From positions 52,893-116,892 of the forward strand of contig JBCCHF010000018.1 in NCBI GenBank assembly GCA_039028895.1: a stretch of DNA of 64,000 nt, in the 5' to 3' direction. This stretch comes from JAHDCJ01 sp039028895 (GTDB taxonomy: Bacteria; Bacteroidota; Bacteroidia; Chitinophagales; Saprospiraceae). The translations under genes were made by a program, and so were the position numbers. The notes below the pieces were generated by a model. The model was not told the origin of the DNA. It searched no databases and saw only the letters and a list, made by a program, of their open reading frames with translations. Below, piece after piece: positions 42,832-51,782 of the stretch (within the stretch, counting starts at the first letter, position 1; each line of letters begins with the position of its first letter).

Positions 42832-43725
42832 CTACCCAATAAAGTCAGCGTCTTTATATCTCGGCTTTGGGTATTTATAGAACCCTTCTCCGGTTTTAAT
42901 CCCAAGTTTGCCCTGATCGATATAAGATTTCAGGAATGCTGAAAATATTTCTTTTTTAGGCATATCACTCACTTGTGTCACATGCCAGGCTGTATCCAGT
43001 CCTACCTCATCCATCATTCCGAAAGGACCGATTTTCATTTTGAAATTGCCCATCCATGAACGATCAACGTCTTCATGACTGGAAATGCCTTCAGCTACGA
43101 TCAATCCTGCTGTTGACAGGATGGCTCCAAACATCCGGTTAAAGAGATATCCATGTGATTCCTTGAGAATAACGACAGGGGTCTGTTTGAGGGTTTTTCC
43201 AAAGTCCACCAAAAAGTCGACAACCCACTGGTCCGTGCCCGGATGTGGCATTACGTCCACTACATTGGCATGAAAAACATCATGGAAATGGAAAGCACAA
43301 AAGCGTTCTGGCCTACCGCTTGAATCGGCTAACTGACTTGGTAGCAAATAAGAAGTATTTGTTGTAAATAAGGTCTTTTCAGGACATAATGCCCCAAATT
43401 GAGCCCAAACTTTTTTCTTGAGTTCAGGATCTTCGGTGACTGATTCGTTAATGATGTCTGCATTCTCAGCAGCAATTTCAGGGTCTGTTGTCCATAGGAT
43501 ACGGTCTTTTATGGTATTGACATCTGATGGTTTTATGATTTCGTTTTTGAGCAATCTTCCCAAAAGATAATCATGTGTTTTTCGAGCTCTTTCAAATGCT
43601 TTTTCGCTGATATCATAAATCGCTACATCATAACCGCTTACAGCAGCCTGCAAACCAACCCTTGAGCCGAGCGTTCCAGCACCAAGAATAAGTACCTTTT
43701 TGATATCTTTAAGTTGTAATTCCAT
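42832..43725 (-). CDS. 3-hydroxyacyl-CoA dehydrogenase family protein
   Basis: 297 residues. The NAD-binding Rossmann motif is 'VLILGAGTLGSRVGLQAAVS' followed by the acidic 'AIYDIS'. The catalytic region 'RFCAFHFHDVFHANVVDVMP' corresponds to the 'HFFNP..M..VE' motif of 3-hydroxyacyl-/3-hydroxybutyryl-CoA dehydrogenases, with His present but the rest diverged. The C-terminal domain has 'GFGMMDEVGLDTAWHVTQV'-like spacing. It oxidises or reduces a 3-hydroxyacyl-CoA in fatty-acid or butanoate metabolism; the divergence around the active His makes the exact substrate uncertain. Confidence 0.85.
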   Translation of the reverse strand: MELQLKDIKKVLILGAGTLGSRVGLQAAVSGYDVAIYDISEKAFERARKTHDYLLGRLLKNEIIKPSDVNTIKDRILWTTDPEIAAENADIINESVTEDPELKKKVWAQFGALCPEKTLFTTNTSYLLPSQLADSSGRPERFCAFHFHDVFHANVVDVMPHPGTDQWVVDFLVDFGKTLKQTPVVILKESHGYLFNRMFGAILSTAGLIVAEGISSHEDVDRSWMGNFKMKIGPFGMMDEVGLDTAWHVTQVSDMPKKEIFSAFLKSYIDQGKLGIKTGEGFYKYPKPRYKDADFIG

Positions 43726-43876
43726 GTATTCAGAAAATATGATTTATAAGCCAAAGGAAATTAAAGTGAAGATGCACAAAGTAATACAAAGTTGGATTTG
43801 AAGCACGCCTTTCCTGAATTTTATAGAAAACTTCAATTACCTTGATGGCAGGTCTTCAAAAATTCTATTCAATCTT

Positions 43877-44770
43877 ATGACTTTCCAGGAATGGCAATCG
43901 AAAGGCAAAAGCCTGAAAGTAAACGGCATAGATGTTTTTTTTGTTGATGAAGGCAAGGCTGATGAGACGCTCGTTGTCCTTCACGGCTATCCTACCTGTT
44001 CTTATGACTATTGGAGGATTTTACCACAGTTTTCTGAAAAATATAGAGTCATCATCCATGATCATCCCGGGTTTGGCCTTTCGGGTAAGCCGATTGATTA
44101 CACCTATTCGTTAGTCGATCAGGCTGATATTGCTTTGAACCTTTGGCGACAATTGGACATTCGATCGGCACATATCCTGGCGCATGATTATGGCACTTCT
44201 GTCGCTACTGAGATCATCGCAAGGAGGAATTTTGGCATTGAACCTGTTAAAATATTATCAGCCACTTTAGGTAATGGTAGTATGCTTATAGAAATGTCGA
44301 AATTGCGATTGGTCCAGAAGCTATTATTAAGTCCCTTAACGGGAAATCTAACTGCCTCCCTAATGACCAGGAATCTCTTCAAACGCAATATGCGCAACAT
44401 CTGGGCCGATCCAAAAACTGTGGATGATCAGGAAATGGATGTACTGTGGGAAATGATCAATTATGGTGATGGTATTAGCGTCTTTCCAAAGATTACTCAG
44501 TATATCAAGGAAAGGTATCGGCTTTGGCACCGTTGGATAGGCGGATTGGAAAAAACAGATTTACCAGTAAACCTGGTTTGGGCAGATAAAGATCCAGTAG
44601 CAGTAATCGGTATGGCCTATCGGCTTGATAAACTCATCAGAGACACCAGATTACAAGTTATTGAGGGGGTCGGTCATTATCCAATGCTGGAATCTCCAGA
44701 AATATATGTTGATGCTGTTCTTTCTTTCCTAAAAAATCCTAGATTTGATAATCACCAAAAAACGTATTAG
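43877..44770 (+). CDS. Alpha/beta hydrolase with Asp nucleophile (dehalogenase/epoxide hydrolase type)
   Basis: 297 residues. The oxyanion loop is 'HGYPTCSYDYW', the nucleophile elbow 'AHDYGTSVA' places Asp104, the acid is in 'VNLVWADKDPV', and the His in 'GVGHYPMLE'. An Asp nucleophile indicates haloalkane dehalogenase, epoxide hydrolase or fluoroacetate dehalogenase chemistry; there is Tyr rather than Trp after the nucleophile, which argues against an HLD-I enzyme. One base separates its stop from the gdhA start, so the two are probably co-transcribed. Physiological substrate unknown. Confidence 0.85.
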   Translation: MTFQEWQSKGKSLKVNGIDVFFVDEGKADETLVVLHGYPTCSYDYWRILPQFSEKYRVIIHDHPGFGLSGKPIDYTYSLVDQADIALNLWRQLDIRSAHILAHDYGTSVATEIIARRNFGIEPVKILSATLGNGSMLIEMSKLRLVQKLLLSPLTGNLTASLMTRNLFKRNMRNIWADPKTVDDQEMDVLWEMINYGDGISVFPKITQYIKERYRLWHRWIGGLEKTDLPVNLVWADKDPVAVIGMAYRLDKLIRDTRLQVIEGVGHYPMLESPEIYVDAVLSFLKNPRFDNHQKTY

Positions 44771-44771
44771 T

Positions 44772-46133
44772 ATGACTACATCCTCATTAAAACATCATGA
44801 TAAGATTGAGCAATTTATGGCATATGCTCAAGCTTTAAATCCCAATGAAACTGAATTCTTACAAGCAGTTCATGAAGTTGTAGAAACGATCGTTCCATTT
44901 CTTGAAGATCACCCCCATTATGCCGAAGCCAAAATTCTGGAAAGGATGATTGAACCTGAACGCGTTTTGATGTTCAGGGTCCCATGGATCGACGATAAGG
45001 GAGAATTCCAGGTAAACCGTGGCTACAGAATTCAAATGAATAGTGCCATCGGGCCATACAAAGGCGGCTTGCGCTTTCATCCCTCTGTCAACTTGAGCAT
45101 CCTGAAATTCCTTGCTTTTGAGCAGGTTTTTAAGAATAGTCTTACTACACTCCCGATGGGTGGTGGAAAAGGTGGTTCCAATTTCAATCCTAAAGGAAAA
45201 TCAGATAACGAAGTTATGCGATTTTGCCAGAGTTTCATGACCGAGCTCAATCGTCATATCGGGGCTAATCTGGATGTGCCTGCTGGAGACATTGGTGTTG
45301 GTGGGCGAGAAGTGGGTTATCTGTTTGGGCAATACAAGCGTATTCGTAACGAGTTTACAGGCGTCCTTACCGGAAAAGGGATCGATTTTGGTGGCAGCCT
45401 TATTCGTCCTGAAGCAACAGGGTATGGTTGTGTCTATTTCGTTAATGAAATGCTGAATTACAAAAATGATAGTATACAAGGTAAAGTGTGCACAATATCA
45501 GGTTCTGGTAATGTCGCACAATATACTGCAGAAAAGCTGCTTGACCTGGGGGCGAAGGTGATTTCTTTTTCCGATTCAGGCGGATTTATTCATGATAAAG
45601 ATGGAATTACCCGTGAAAAACTAGCATGGGTGATGGATCTTAAAAACGTCAGGCGTGGCCGTATCAAGGAGTATGCTGAAGAATTCAATGTGCCCTATTA
45701 CGAAGGTCGCCGTCCTTGGGGATTGAAGTGTGATTTGGCGTTCCCGTCAGCCACTCAAAATGAGATCAGCAAGGAAGATGCTGAAGCATTGGTCAGGAAT
45801 GGATGTCAGGCAATAGGAGAGGGTGCCAATATGCCTTCTACCCCTGAAGCCATTGCAGTCTTCCAGGCTGCCGGTTTGCTTTTCAGTCCTGGTAAAGCTT
45901 CAAATGCAGGAGGCGTGTCCGTTTCTGGTCTCGAAATGAGCCAAAATTCTTTACGGTATAACTGGACCAGAGAGGAAGTCGACCAAAGGCTTCACAACAT
46001 CATGAAAGCGATTCACGCGACATGTGTCAAGTATGGGCGTCGTGATGATGGCAGCGTAGACTATATCAAAGGTGCTAACATAGGCGGTTTTGTCAAAGTC
46101 GCCGATGCTATGCTGGGACAGGGGCATGTGTAA
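44772..46133 (+). CDS. gdhA: NADP-specific glutamate dehydrogenase
   Basis: 453 residues from ATG at 44772; an in-frame upstream ATG at 44745 would overlap the preceding gene and is disfavoured. Substrate-binding 'MGGGKGGSNFNPKGKSDNEV' with the catalytic Lys, 'DVPAGDIGVGGREVGYLFGQ', and the nucleotide fold 'CTISGSGNVAQYTAEKLLDL' are diagnostic of hexameric NADP-type GDH. The residue following the Rossmann beta-2 ('ISFSDSGG') is Ser, consistent with NADP. It assimilates ammonia onto 2-oxoglutarate. Confidence 0.96.
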   Translation: MTTSSLKHHDKIEQFMAYAQALNPNETEFLQAVHEVVETIVPFLEDHPHYAEAKILERMIEPERVLMFRVPWIDDKGEFQVNRGYRIQMNSAIGPYKGGLRFHPSVNLSILKFLAFEQVFKNSLTTLPMGGGKGGSNFNPKGKSDNEVMRFCQSFMTELNRHIGANLDVPAGDIGVGGREVGYLFGQYKRIRNEFTGVLTGKGIDFGGSLIRPEATGYGCVYFVNEMLNYKNDSIQGKVCTISGSGNVAQYTAEKLLDLGAKVISFSDSGGFIHDKDGITREKLAWVMDLKNVRRGRIKEYAEEFNVPYYEGRRPWGLKCDLAFPSATQNEISKEDAEALVRNGCQAIGEGANMPSTPEAIAVFQAAGLLFSPGKASNAGGVSVSGLEMSQNSLRYNWTREEVDQRLHNIMKAIHATCVKYGRRDDGSVDYIKGANIGGFVKVADAMLGQGHV

Positions 46134-46206
46134 TGCCAACTCCAACTAACTTTGCTTAGGGGCATATTTTCTTTATATTCGACCAGATATCAGAAAATAT
46201 GCCCCT

Positions 46207-47760
46207 ATGAATTTTAGCCTTAGTCCTACTGTTATTCTACTCATCATTGCTGGTTATTTCGCGCTGTTGATGGTTGTTTCATGGTTTACCGGAAGGAACG
46301 CCAACAACGAAAACTTTTTCCTTGCAGGAAGAAAGGCCCCATGGTACCTGGTTGCTTTCGGTATGATCGGAGCATCGCTATCAGGTGTTACCTTTATTTC
46401 TGTTCCTGGATGGGTTGAAAGTACCCAGTTTTCCTATATGCAGATGGTTTTTGGTTATTTGCTGGGGTATCTGTTTATCGGCCTTGTTCTTATGCCGGTT
46501 TACTACAAACTTAATCTGACGTCGATCTATACCTACCTTGAGCAACGATTTGGGCAGGTTTCCTATAAAACGGGGGCTGCTTTTTTCTTGCTTTCGCGAA
46601 CGATAGGGGCGTCTTTCAGGCTTTACCTGGTGGCTATTGTCCTCCAGCAATTTGTGATGGGGCCATTTGGGATTCCTTTTTGGCTGACTGTACTGACCAC
46701 GATTATCCTGATCTGGATTTATACTTATCGTGGCGGAATCAATACGATTGTATGGACGGATACCTTGCAGACACTTTGTATGCTGACAGCAGTGATTCTT
46801 ACTGTGATAGCCATCGGGAATGAGTTAAATCATCCGGGAGGTATTTTTGCTGCTGTGTCGGAAAGTGATTATTCGCGGATCTTCTTTTTTGAGGGTGGAT
46901 GGGGGAACTCAGAAAACTTCTTTAAGAAATTCCTGGCTGGTGCCTCCATTGCCATAGTCATGACCGGACTTGACCAGGATATGATGCAAAAAAATCTGGC
47001 TTGTCGCAATATCAAGGATGCCCAGAAAAATATGTTCTGGTTTAGTATTGTGTTGGTTTTTGCGAACCTGCTGTTTCTTGGCCTAGGTGCACTACTATAC
47101 ATCTATCTCAACCAGAATGGAATCGAGATGCCGACCCGCATCGTCAATGGTGAAGCCAAGGTGGCAAGTGACCTCCTTTATCCGACGATTGCGATGGAGC
47201 ATTTGTCTCCTGCCATTGGTATTGTCTTTATTCTTGGTTTGATAGCTGCTGCTTACTCATCAGCAGATTCGGCTTTGACAGCGTTGACTACTTCTTTCTG
47301 TGTAGACTTTTTAGGCTTTGAAAAGAAAGGACAGACAACTGATGTTGATGAAAATGAAGAAGTGCTTGACACTCCTGATAAAGTGAATACATCAGATGAG
47401 AATCGTCGCACCCGTTTCATAGTACATATCAGCTTTTCAGCCTTACTGTTTTTTGTCATCCTGGTGTTTTGGTATATCAATGACCAGTCGGTGATCAGTG
47501 AGTTGTTTAAGGTGGCTGGTTATACTTATGGACCGTTATTGGGACTTTATTTCTTTGGATTTTTTACGAAACGGAATATCAAGGATCGATTTGCTTTGAT
47601 CGTTTGTGTATTGGCGCCTGTTTTAACTTACATCATTAATATGAATTCAGAGGCCTGGTTGTGGGGTTATAAGTTTGATTTTGAACACTTGATTTTGAAT
47701 GGGTTATTGACGTTTATTGGATTGTGGCTGATTAGTGAAAAGGGGGATGATCGGGGGTAA
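46207..47760 (+). CDS. Sodium:solute symporter (SSS family)
   Basis: 517 residues with about 13 membrane helices. Family signatures include 'NENFFLAGRKAPWYLVAFGM', 'GASLSGVTFISVPGWV' and 'YSSADSALTALTTSFCVDF', the last being the conserved TM8 sodium-binding region. A hydrophilic acidic loop (about residues 378-402, rich in Asp/Glu) precedes the last helices. Inner-membrane Na+-coupled uptake of an organic solute; substrate cannot be assigned. It follows gdhA by 73 bp. Confidence 0.92.
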   Translation: MNFSLSPTVILLIIAGYFALLMVVSWFTGRNANNENFFLAGRKAPWYLVAFGMIGASLSGVTFISVPGWVESTQFSYMQMVFGYLLGYLFIGLVLMPVYYKLNLTSIYTYLEQRFGQVSYKTGAAFFLLSRTIGASFRLYLVAIVLQQFVMGPFGIPFWLTVLTTIILIWIYTYRGGINTIVWTDTLQTLCMLTAVILTVIAIGNELNHPGGIFAAVSESDYSRIFFFEGGWGNSENFFKKFLAGASIAIVMTGLDQDMMQKNLACRNIKDAQKNMFWFSIVLVFANLLFLGLGALLYIYLNQNGIEMPTRIVNGEAKVASDLLYPTIAMEHLSPAIGIVFILGLIAAAYSSADSALTALTTSFCVDFLGFEKKGQTTDVDENEEVLDTPDKVNTSDENRRTRFIVHISFSALLFFVILVFWYINDQSVISELFKVAGYTYGPLLGLYFFGFFTKRNIKDRFALIVCVLAPVLTYIINMNSEAWLWGYKFDFEHLILNGLLTFIGLWLISEKGDDRG

Positions 47761-47871
47761 GATTTATTCACGCAAAGGCGCTAAGGAGACACAAAGTGCG
47801 CATAGGTTATTTTAATGCAGGGCCCCGGAGAATGTGGAGAGACTTTTTTCGTAGAGAAATATTTTAAGATA

Positions 47872-47907
47872 AAAAAGCCGATCTGAAGTAATTCGGATCG
47901 GCTTTTT
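47872..47907. terminator. Bidirectional intrinsic terminator
   Basis: AAAAAGCCGATC (47872-47883) pairs perfectly with GATCGGCTTTTT (47896-47907), 12-bp stem, 12-base loop, with T-runs on both strands. It can end both the symporter transcript and the convergent rpsF-rpsR-rplI transcript. Confidence 0.9.
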
Positions 47908-47928
47908 ATTTGAAAAGACTTTTAGATC

Positions 47929-48375
47929 TTAATCAGCGACAACTTCAAAGTTAATGCTGCAATCCACATCTGGGTGAAGATCTGCTTTGGCGATATATGC
48001 ACCAAGCATTTTGACCTCTTCAGGGAGTGTGATTTTCTTACGATCGATCTCGATCTCTGCTTGGTCTTTGACAGCATTAGCGATCTGGATATTGGTAACA
48101 CTTCCGAAAATTTTACCAGATGTACCGGCTTTAGCGTCGATACGAATAACCAAACCGGCAAGTTTCTCAGCAATAGCTTTGAACTCATCGAGACGGCGAG
48201 CTAGTTCTGCTTCTTTTGCAGCTAGCTTTTGTTCTACAACATGGCGGTTAGTTTTATTGGCAATAACCGCAAGCTTTTGAGGGATCAGGTAGTTACGACC
48301 ATACCCGTTTTTGACAGTTACCACATCGCCTGACTCGCCAAGTTTCTCGACATCTTGTAGGAGAATAACTTCCAT
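47929..48375 (-). CDS. rplI: 50S ribosomal protein L9
   Basis: 148 residues. 'MEVILLQDVEKLGESGDVVTVKNGYGRNYLIPQ' is the classic L9 N-terminal domain, followed by the long connecting helix and a C-terminal RNA-binding domain. Last gene of the rpsF-rpsR-rplI cluster; a terminator follows its stop. Confidence 0.97.
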   Translation of the reverse strand: MEVILLQDVEKLGESGDVVTVKNGYGRNYLIPQKLAVIANKTNRHVVEQKLAAKEAELARRLDEFKAIAEKLAGLVIRIDAKAGTSGKIFGSVTNIQIANAVKDQAEIEIDRKKITLPEEVKMLGAYIAKADLHPDVDCSINFEVVAD

Positions 48376-48417
48376 GATAAATATTTTTAGGTTCTTAGAT
48401 GAACCGGCTATACAAAA

Positions 48418-48684
48418 TTATTTAAGCAAATCCGTCACATATGGTAACATACCGAGGTGACGGGCACGTTTTACTGCAGTAGCAATTTTACGCTGATACT
48501 TGAGTGAGTTACCAGTAATCCGGCGTGGAAGGATCTTTCCTTGTTCGTTAACGAACTGCATTAGGAAATCAGTGTCCTTGTAATCGATATGCTTGATACC
48601 GAAACGACGGAAACGGCAATATTTTTTACGAGCGCCACCAATTTTGGGGTTACTCAGAAATTTAATATCCTCTCTACTTGCCAT
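48418..48684 (-). CDS. rpsR: 30S ribosomal protein S18
   Basis: 88 residues with the S18 core 'CRFRRFGIKHIDYKDTDFL', 'GKILPRRITGNSLKYQRKIA' and 'AVKRARHLGMLPYV'. Its ATG shares one base with the TAA of rpsF (TAATG), so translation is coupled. It pairs with S6 in the ribosome. Confidence 0.97.
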   Translation of the reverse strand: MASREDIKFLSNPKIGGARKKYCRFRRFGIKHIDYKDTDFLMQFVNEQGKILPRRITGNSLKYQRKIATAVKRARHLGMLPYVTDLLK

Positions 48685-49343
48685 TATTCTTCAGTTTTTT
48701 CCTGGTTATCAGAATCGGTTTCAACTTTTTCAGCTTCTGCTGTGGTTGGCTCTTCCGCTGGCGCATTTTCAGTTTTTGGAGTCTCCTCAACTACGGGAGT
48801 TTCCACTGCTTTTGGTGCGTCTTCAGCTTTTGGTGCGTCTTTTACGGCAACATCTTCAGTTTTTTCAGCGGTCTCTTTCTTTTCAGCTTCCGGTTTTGGT
48901 TTTGGCTTGCCTTTATAGCCACCACCTCTTCTTCTATCGTCCCGCTTACGGTTTTTGGCTTCTTGCTCCTCTTTGGCTTTTTGCATAGCCTCTTTCTTTT
49001 TCTTGTAAGGATCGATGATGCCATTCCGTTTGTCTTCGTTGTACTTGATGCCGTACTTGTCGAGTTTAACAGTCAGGAAGCGCATGATCCGTTCATCACG
49101 ACGCATGGCCAATTCCAGTTTTGAGATAAAACCTCCATTTGGTGCTGTGAACTCCACGCAAAAATAAATGCCTGTGTTCCTTTTTTTAATGGGATATGCG
49201 AGCTGACGCAGGCCCATTTCATCGATATGTACAATCTCGCAACCCTCTCCTTTGAGGTGCGAAACGTAGTTATCGGCTGTCGATTTAATTTCGCCGCCTG
49301 ACAGCACCGGATCAACGACGAAAGTGATTTCATACTGACGCAT
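48684..49343 (-). CDS. rpsF: 30S ribosomal protein S6 with a long low-complexity C-terminal extension
   Basis: 219 residues from ATG at 49343 ('MRQYEITFVVDPVLSGGEIK'). The in-frame upstream start at 49385 would add 14 residues not found in S6 and overlap the promoter. Residues 1-95 are a normal S6 fold. From about residue 115 the protein becomes basic ('KNRKRDDRRRGGGYKGKPKP') and then an acidic Glu/Ala/Pro/Thr-rich tail of about 80 residues. S6 proteins are usually 95-135 residues, so the tail is notable although Bacteroidota S6 proteins are often extended. Confidence 0.95.
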   Translation of the reverse strand: MRQYEITFVVDPVLSGGEIKSTADNYVSHLKGEGCEIVHIDEMGLRQLAYPIKKRNTGIYFCVEFTAPNGGFISKLELAMRRDERIMRFLTVKLDKYGIKYNEDKRNGIIDPYKKKKEAMQKAKEEQEAKNRKRDDRRRGGGYKGKPKPKPEAEKKETAEKTEDVAVKDAPKAEDAPKAVETPVVEETPKTENAPAEEPTTAEAEKVETDSDNQEKTEE

Positions 49344-49382
49344 GTAAATCTTAGATTTTAAGTGAAAAAATAAAAATGCGTG

Positions 49383-49390
49383 CAAATGTA
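49383..49390 (-). promoter_or_regulatory. -7 box TACATTTG for the rpsF cluster
   Basis: On the minus strand TACATTTGC matches TAnnTTTG exactly and lies about 40 bases upstream of the rpsF ATG. A -33 TTG at ideal spacing is not clear. Confidence 0.5.
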
Positions 49391-49456
49391 CGGAATTCCG
49401 GGGAAACCAGGAAGGTTGGATGAAGGTTTTTTGTTGAGTTTTCTATTGGCAATTGC

Positions 49457-50893
49457 CTATTGCACATCAATCCTAAATGTAATTCTTGCCTTCTCGGTAT
49501 GTTGACCGCTGAGGATGCCGGAAGAGATAATCTCCTCACCAACATTGCCTAATACCGACAGGGAATTATTGGACCTGATCAATGAAACAGTTCCTTCCTG
49601 AAGGTTAATATGGAGAGGGAGGTAGGATTTTCCTCTGTCAGGGTTAATATCGACTGCATCATCCATGCCTCCACAATCTGGGTTGAGGTTAGGGTCACCA
49701 GGTCGGACCATTAGGTTTTGGGGCTTTGTATCCATATCGCTAACCTTGATGATAACCTGGCCTGTAGTATTGGTTTTTGGCAGATAACAGAGGGAAGTCC
49801 AGTGCACATCAAGGTTGTTTTTCCCGACGCGTACCTGGAAATCGTGTTGGCTGATGCCATTACCTGGCGACCAGTAGGCACCTGCACCTGTTTCGGTACT
49901 GGCGTAGAAATCCATTCTGGAATTGCATTCGTCTTCTGAAAGGGCATTCAATTTCCGGATTGTTGTAACAATTCGCCAGTCTCCCGGAGTGTAGGGGATG
50001 CCAGTCGGGTAATAGAGATTGACATTATGTTTGTCGTGAAAACTTAACTCTTCTCTTTGCCCGATATCGAATTTATCTTTTATCGCCGGGTTTTTCACTT
50101 TGATGGTCCGCATTGGTTTACCATCACCACGGTCTTTGCCGAATGCAGTTAGTGGATAATGCATGATAGAGCCAAAGTCATAAGGGCCAGGGTCGAATCC
50201 ATCGTTGCCCATTTTCCAGAAATTATGCTGATAACCAAAAACTATATTCTCTTCTTTGATTTCTACATGCTCGTCCCTGTCATTTCTTGATTGTTCGTGA
50301 TAAAATCCGGCAGCATGCAAAATTTCGTGCATGATGCTGCCTTTTTCACACCAGCTACTGATATTGATCGGTTGTAAACCGGACTGCCGACCAACGTAGG
50401 ATGAACAGCCATCAGAAGGTACGAAAAGCACATAGTCATCCTCATCATTTCGAGGAACGATATTGAGGTTGGTTTTGGCATTTAATTCAGCGATAGCGGC
50501 TAATATCTGGTTCCGCTTTTTAGGCATGAAAAGACTGTGGATCTCATATGGGATAGTTGAACCTGACCATAGTAAATTAGTGCTTGAAGCGGTGGCTGAT
50601 CGCAGATTCTGACCTACAACATTGGCATCTCCAAGAATTATATCTCCCTCGAAAATGGCTAGTCCGTCGATTACTTCGTACTCAATGTCTGATGCCGTTT
50701 GCATTCCCGGAAGGAAAACAAAACCTGACCTGACTTCCCCTTTAACAGCAGGATTATGCTGTTCTACCTTTTTGGAATTGGTGGAACGAGCCTGTAATTT
50801 TTTTAACATTTCTGGAGGCACCTTCTGTCCAAAACTTTCAGACGAACCAAATAACAGGATTAGGATTAAGAATGCAGTGAGTTTTAAATTCAT
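49457..50893 (-). CDS. Secreted astacin-family (M12A) metalloprotease
   Basis: 478 residues from ATG at 50893 (an in-frame ATG at 50905 is possible). A signal peptide ends near 'SSESFGQ'. The catalytic zinc motif is 'HEILHAAGFYHEQSR', the extended HExxHxxGxxH of astacins, followed by the Met-turn 'SIMHYP' with its Tyr zone. Upstream residues ~25-105 look like a propeptide. The C-terminal ~170 residues are a beta-rich accessory domain. It is an extracellular or periplasmic protease. It lies at the downstream end of a minus-strand run of secreted proteins. Confidence 0.93.
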   Translation of the reverse strand: MNLKLTAFLILILLFGSSESFGQKVPPEMLKKLQARSTNSKKVEQHNPAVKGEVRSGFVFLPGMQTASDIEYEVIDGLAIFEGDIILGDANVVGQNLRSATASSTNLLWSGSTIPYEIHSLFMPKKRNQILAAIAELNAKTNLNIVPRNDEDDYVLFVPSDGCSSYVGRQSGLQPINISSWCEKGSIMHEILHAAGFYHEQSRNDRDEHVEIKEENIVFGYQHNFWKMGNDGFDPGPYDFGSIMHYPLTAFGKDRGDGKPMRTIKVKNPAIKDKFDIGQREELSFHDKHNVNLYYPTGIPYTPGDWRIVTTIRKLNALSEDECNSRMDFYASTETGAGAYWSPGNGISQHDFQVRVGKNNLDVHWTSLCYLPKTNTTGQVIIKVSDMDTKPQNLMVRPGDPNLNPDCGGMDDAVDINPDRGKSYLPLHINLQEGTVSLIRSNNSLSVLGNVGEEIISSGILSGQHTEKARITFRIDVQ

Positions 50894-51029
50894 TATTAGG
50901 GGCATGAAATTGAATTTCTAAATAATAGCCATAGTTCAATCTTGAAAACACTTGTAAGTGTAAAACATCAACTACGGTTTTGGACCAGGGAAATTTGTTG
51001 CTAGGCCCAAAACCGCTGGTTGCAAGTAA

Positions 51030-51734
51030 TTACTTTTGACCACCTTTATGTTCTGGTGGAGGGGCAAGCCTGAGATGGCGATCATTGTGGATGATCAAGA
51101 AACTACCATCCTTTTGGCGTTTCATTTTTAAAGAAAGCATACGGTTTAAGCTTGCAGGGTCTTCTTCAATCATTTTGATAAACTCACGGTCAATAAATTG
51201 CCCTGCTCCTTTATGTTTAAGATCTTTTGGTTGTACGCCTCTGAACTCATCACCCGGAACTCTCTGATCAACCATGTTTCCCGGTTTAAGCATGATAAAA
51301 ACCTTTAGGAATGGAGACTTGTCCTGTTTGCCTGGTACCATTGCCCTTCGGACAGATATGGTTTCGATGTCAATAAATCTGAAGTCATTCAATCTTAACT
51401 TATTAAACAAAGAGTCTGGACCTGCATTATTTACGTTTGTTTGTACAGGATATGGAGTTGGCATTGGGGGAGGGACTGAGGCGGGATTAACCACCAATGG
51501 CATATTAGGGTCTTTAACCCATGGAAGTGAATCGCGTGTGCCCCAACCTAAGGTTGTCAGGTCTACGAGGTCTTCCCAGGCGGAATTATCATTAGATGAA
51601 ATGGCTCCGAAATATGACTTCAGAGTGTTGTCAATAGCCAACATGCGTTGTTGTCTTTTGTCGCCACCTTGTTGCGCAGTAATGGAGCTGGAGATAAAAA
51701 TGAAAAATGCAAAAAATGCAATGAATCTGGTCAT
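51030..51734 (-). CDS. Secreted hypothetical protein
   Basis: 234 residues with a signal peptide ending 'SSSITAQQ'. The body is an alpha+beta domain beginning 'LAIDNTLKSYFGAISSNDNS', resembling the start of NTF2-like/SnoaL folds, with a Pro-rich insert 'PPPMPTPYPVQ'. No catalytic motif. It lies between the astacin and the paralogue trio and may be a distant relative of them, since all share a 'short helical start, mid-domain V.R.. strand, Gly-rich end' plan, but identity is too low to claim. Confidence 0.6.
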   Translation of the reverse strand: MTRFIAFFAFFIFISSSITAQQGGDKRQQRMLAIDNTLKSYFGAISSNDNSAWEDLVDLTTLGWGTRDSLPWVKDPNMPLVVNPASVPPPMPTPYPVQTNVNNAGPDSLFNKLRLNDFRFIDIETISVRRAMVPGKQDKSPFLKVFIMLKPGNMVDQRVPGDEFRGVQPKDLKHKGAGQFIDREFIKMIEEDPASLNRMLSLKMKRQKDGSFLIIHNDRHLRLAPPPEHKGGQK

Positions 51735-51782
51735 TTGAAGTTTAATTAGGTTTCCAATAGGTTTTAAGCAAAGTTGGTTTCA

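Noticed and set aside
47762..47800. 'CGCAAAGGCGCTAAGGAGACACAAAG' type sequence, with similar fragments near 35535 and 41735, as a mobile repeat
   Set aside because: Such short purine-rich intergenic phrases recur widely in bacterial genomes and the copies here are too diverged to define an element.
48589..49124. Long plus-strand frames opposite rpsF
   Set aside because: They are the complement of the low-complexity Glu/Pro/Ala/Lys tail of S6 and have no independent coding signs.
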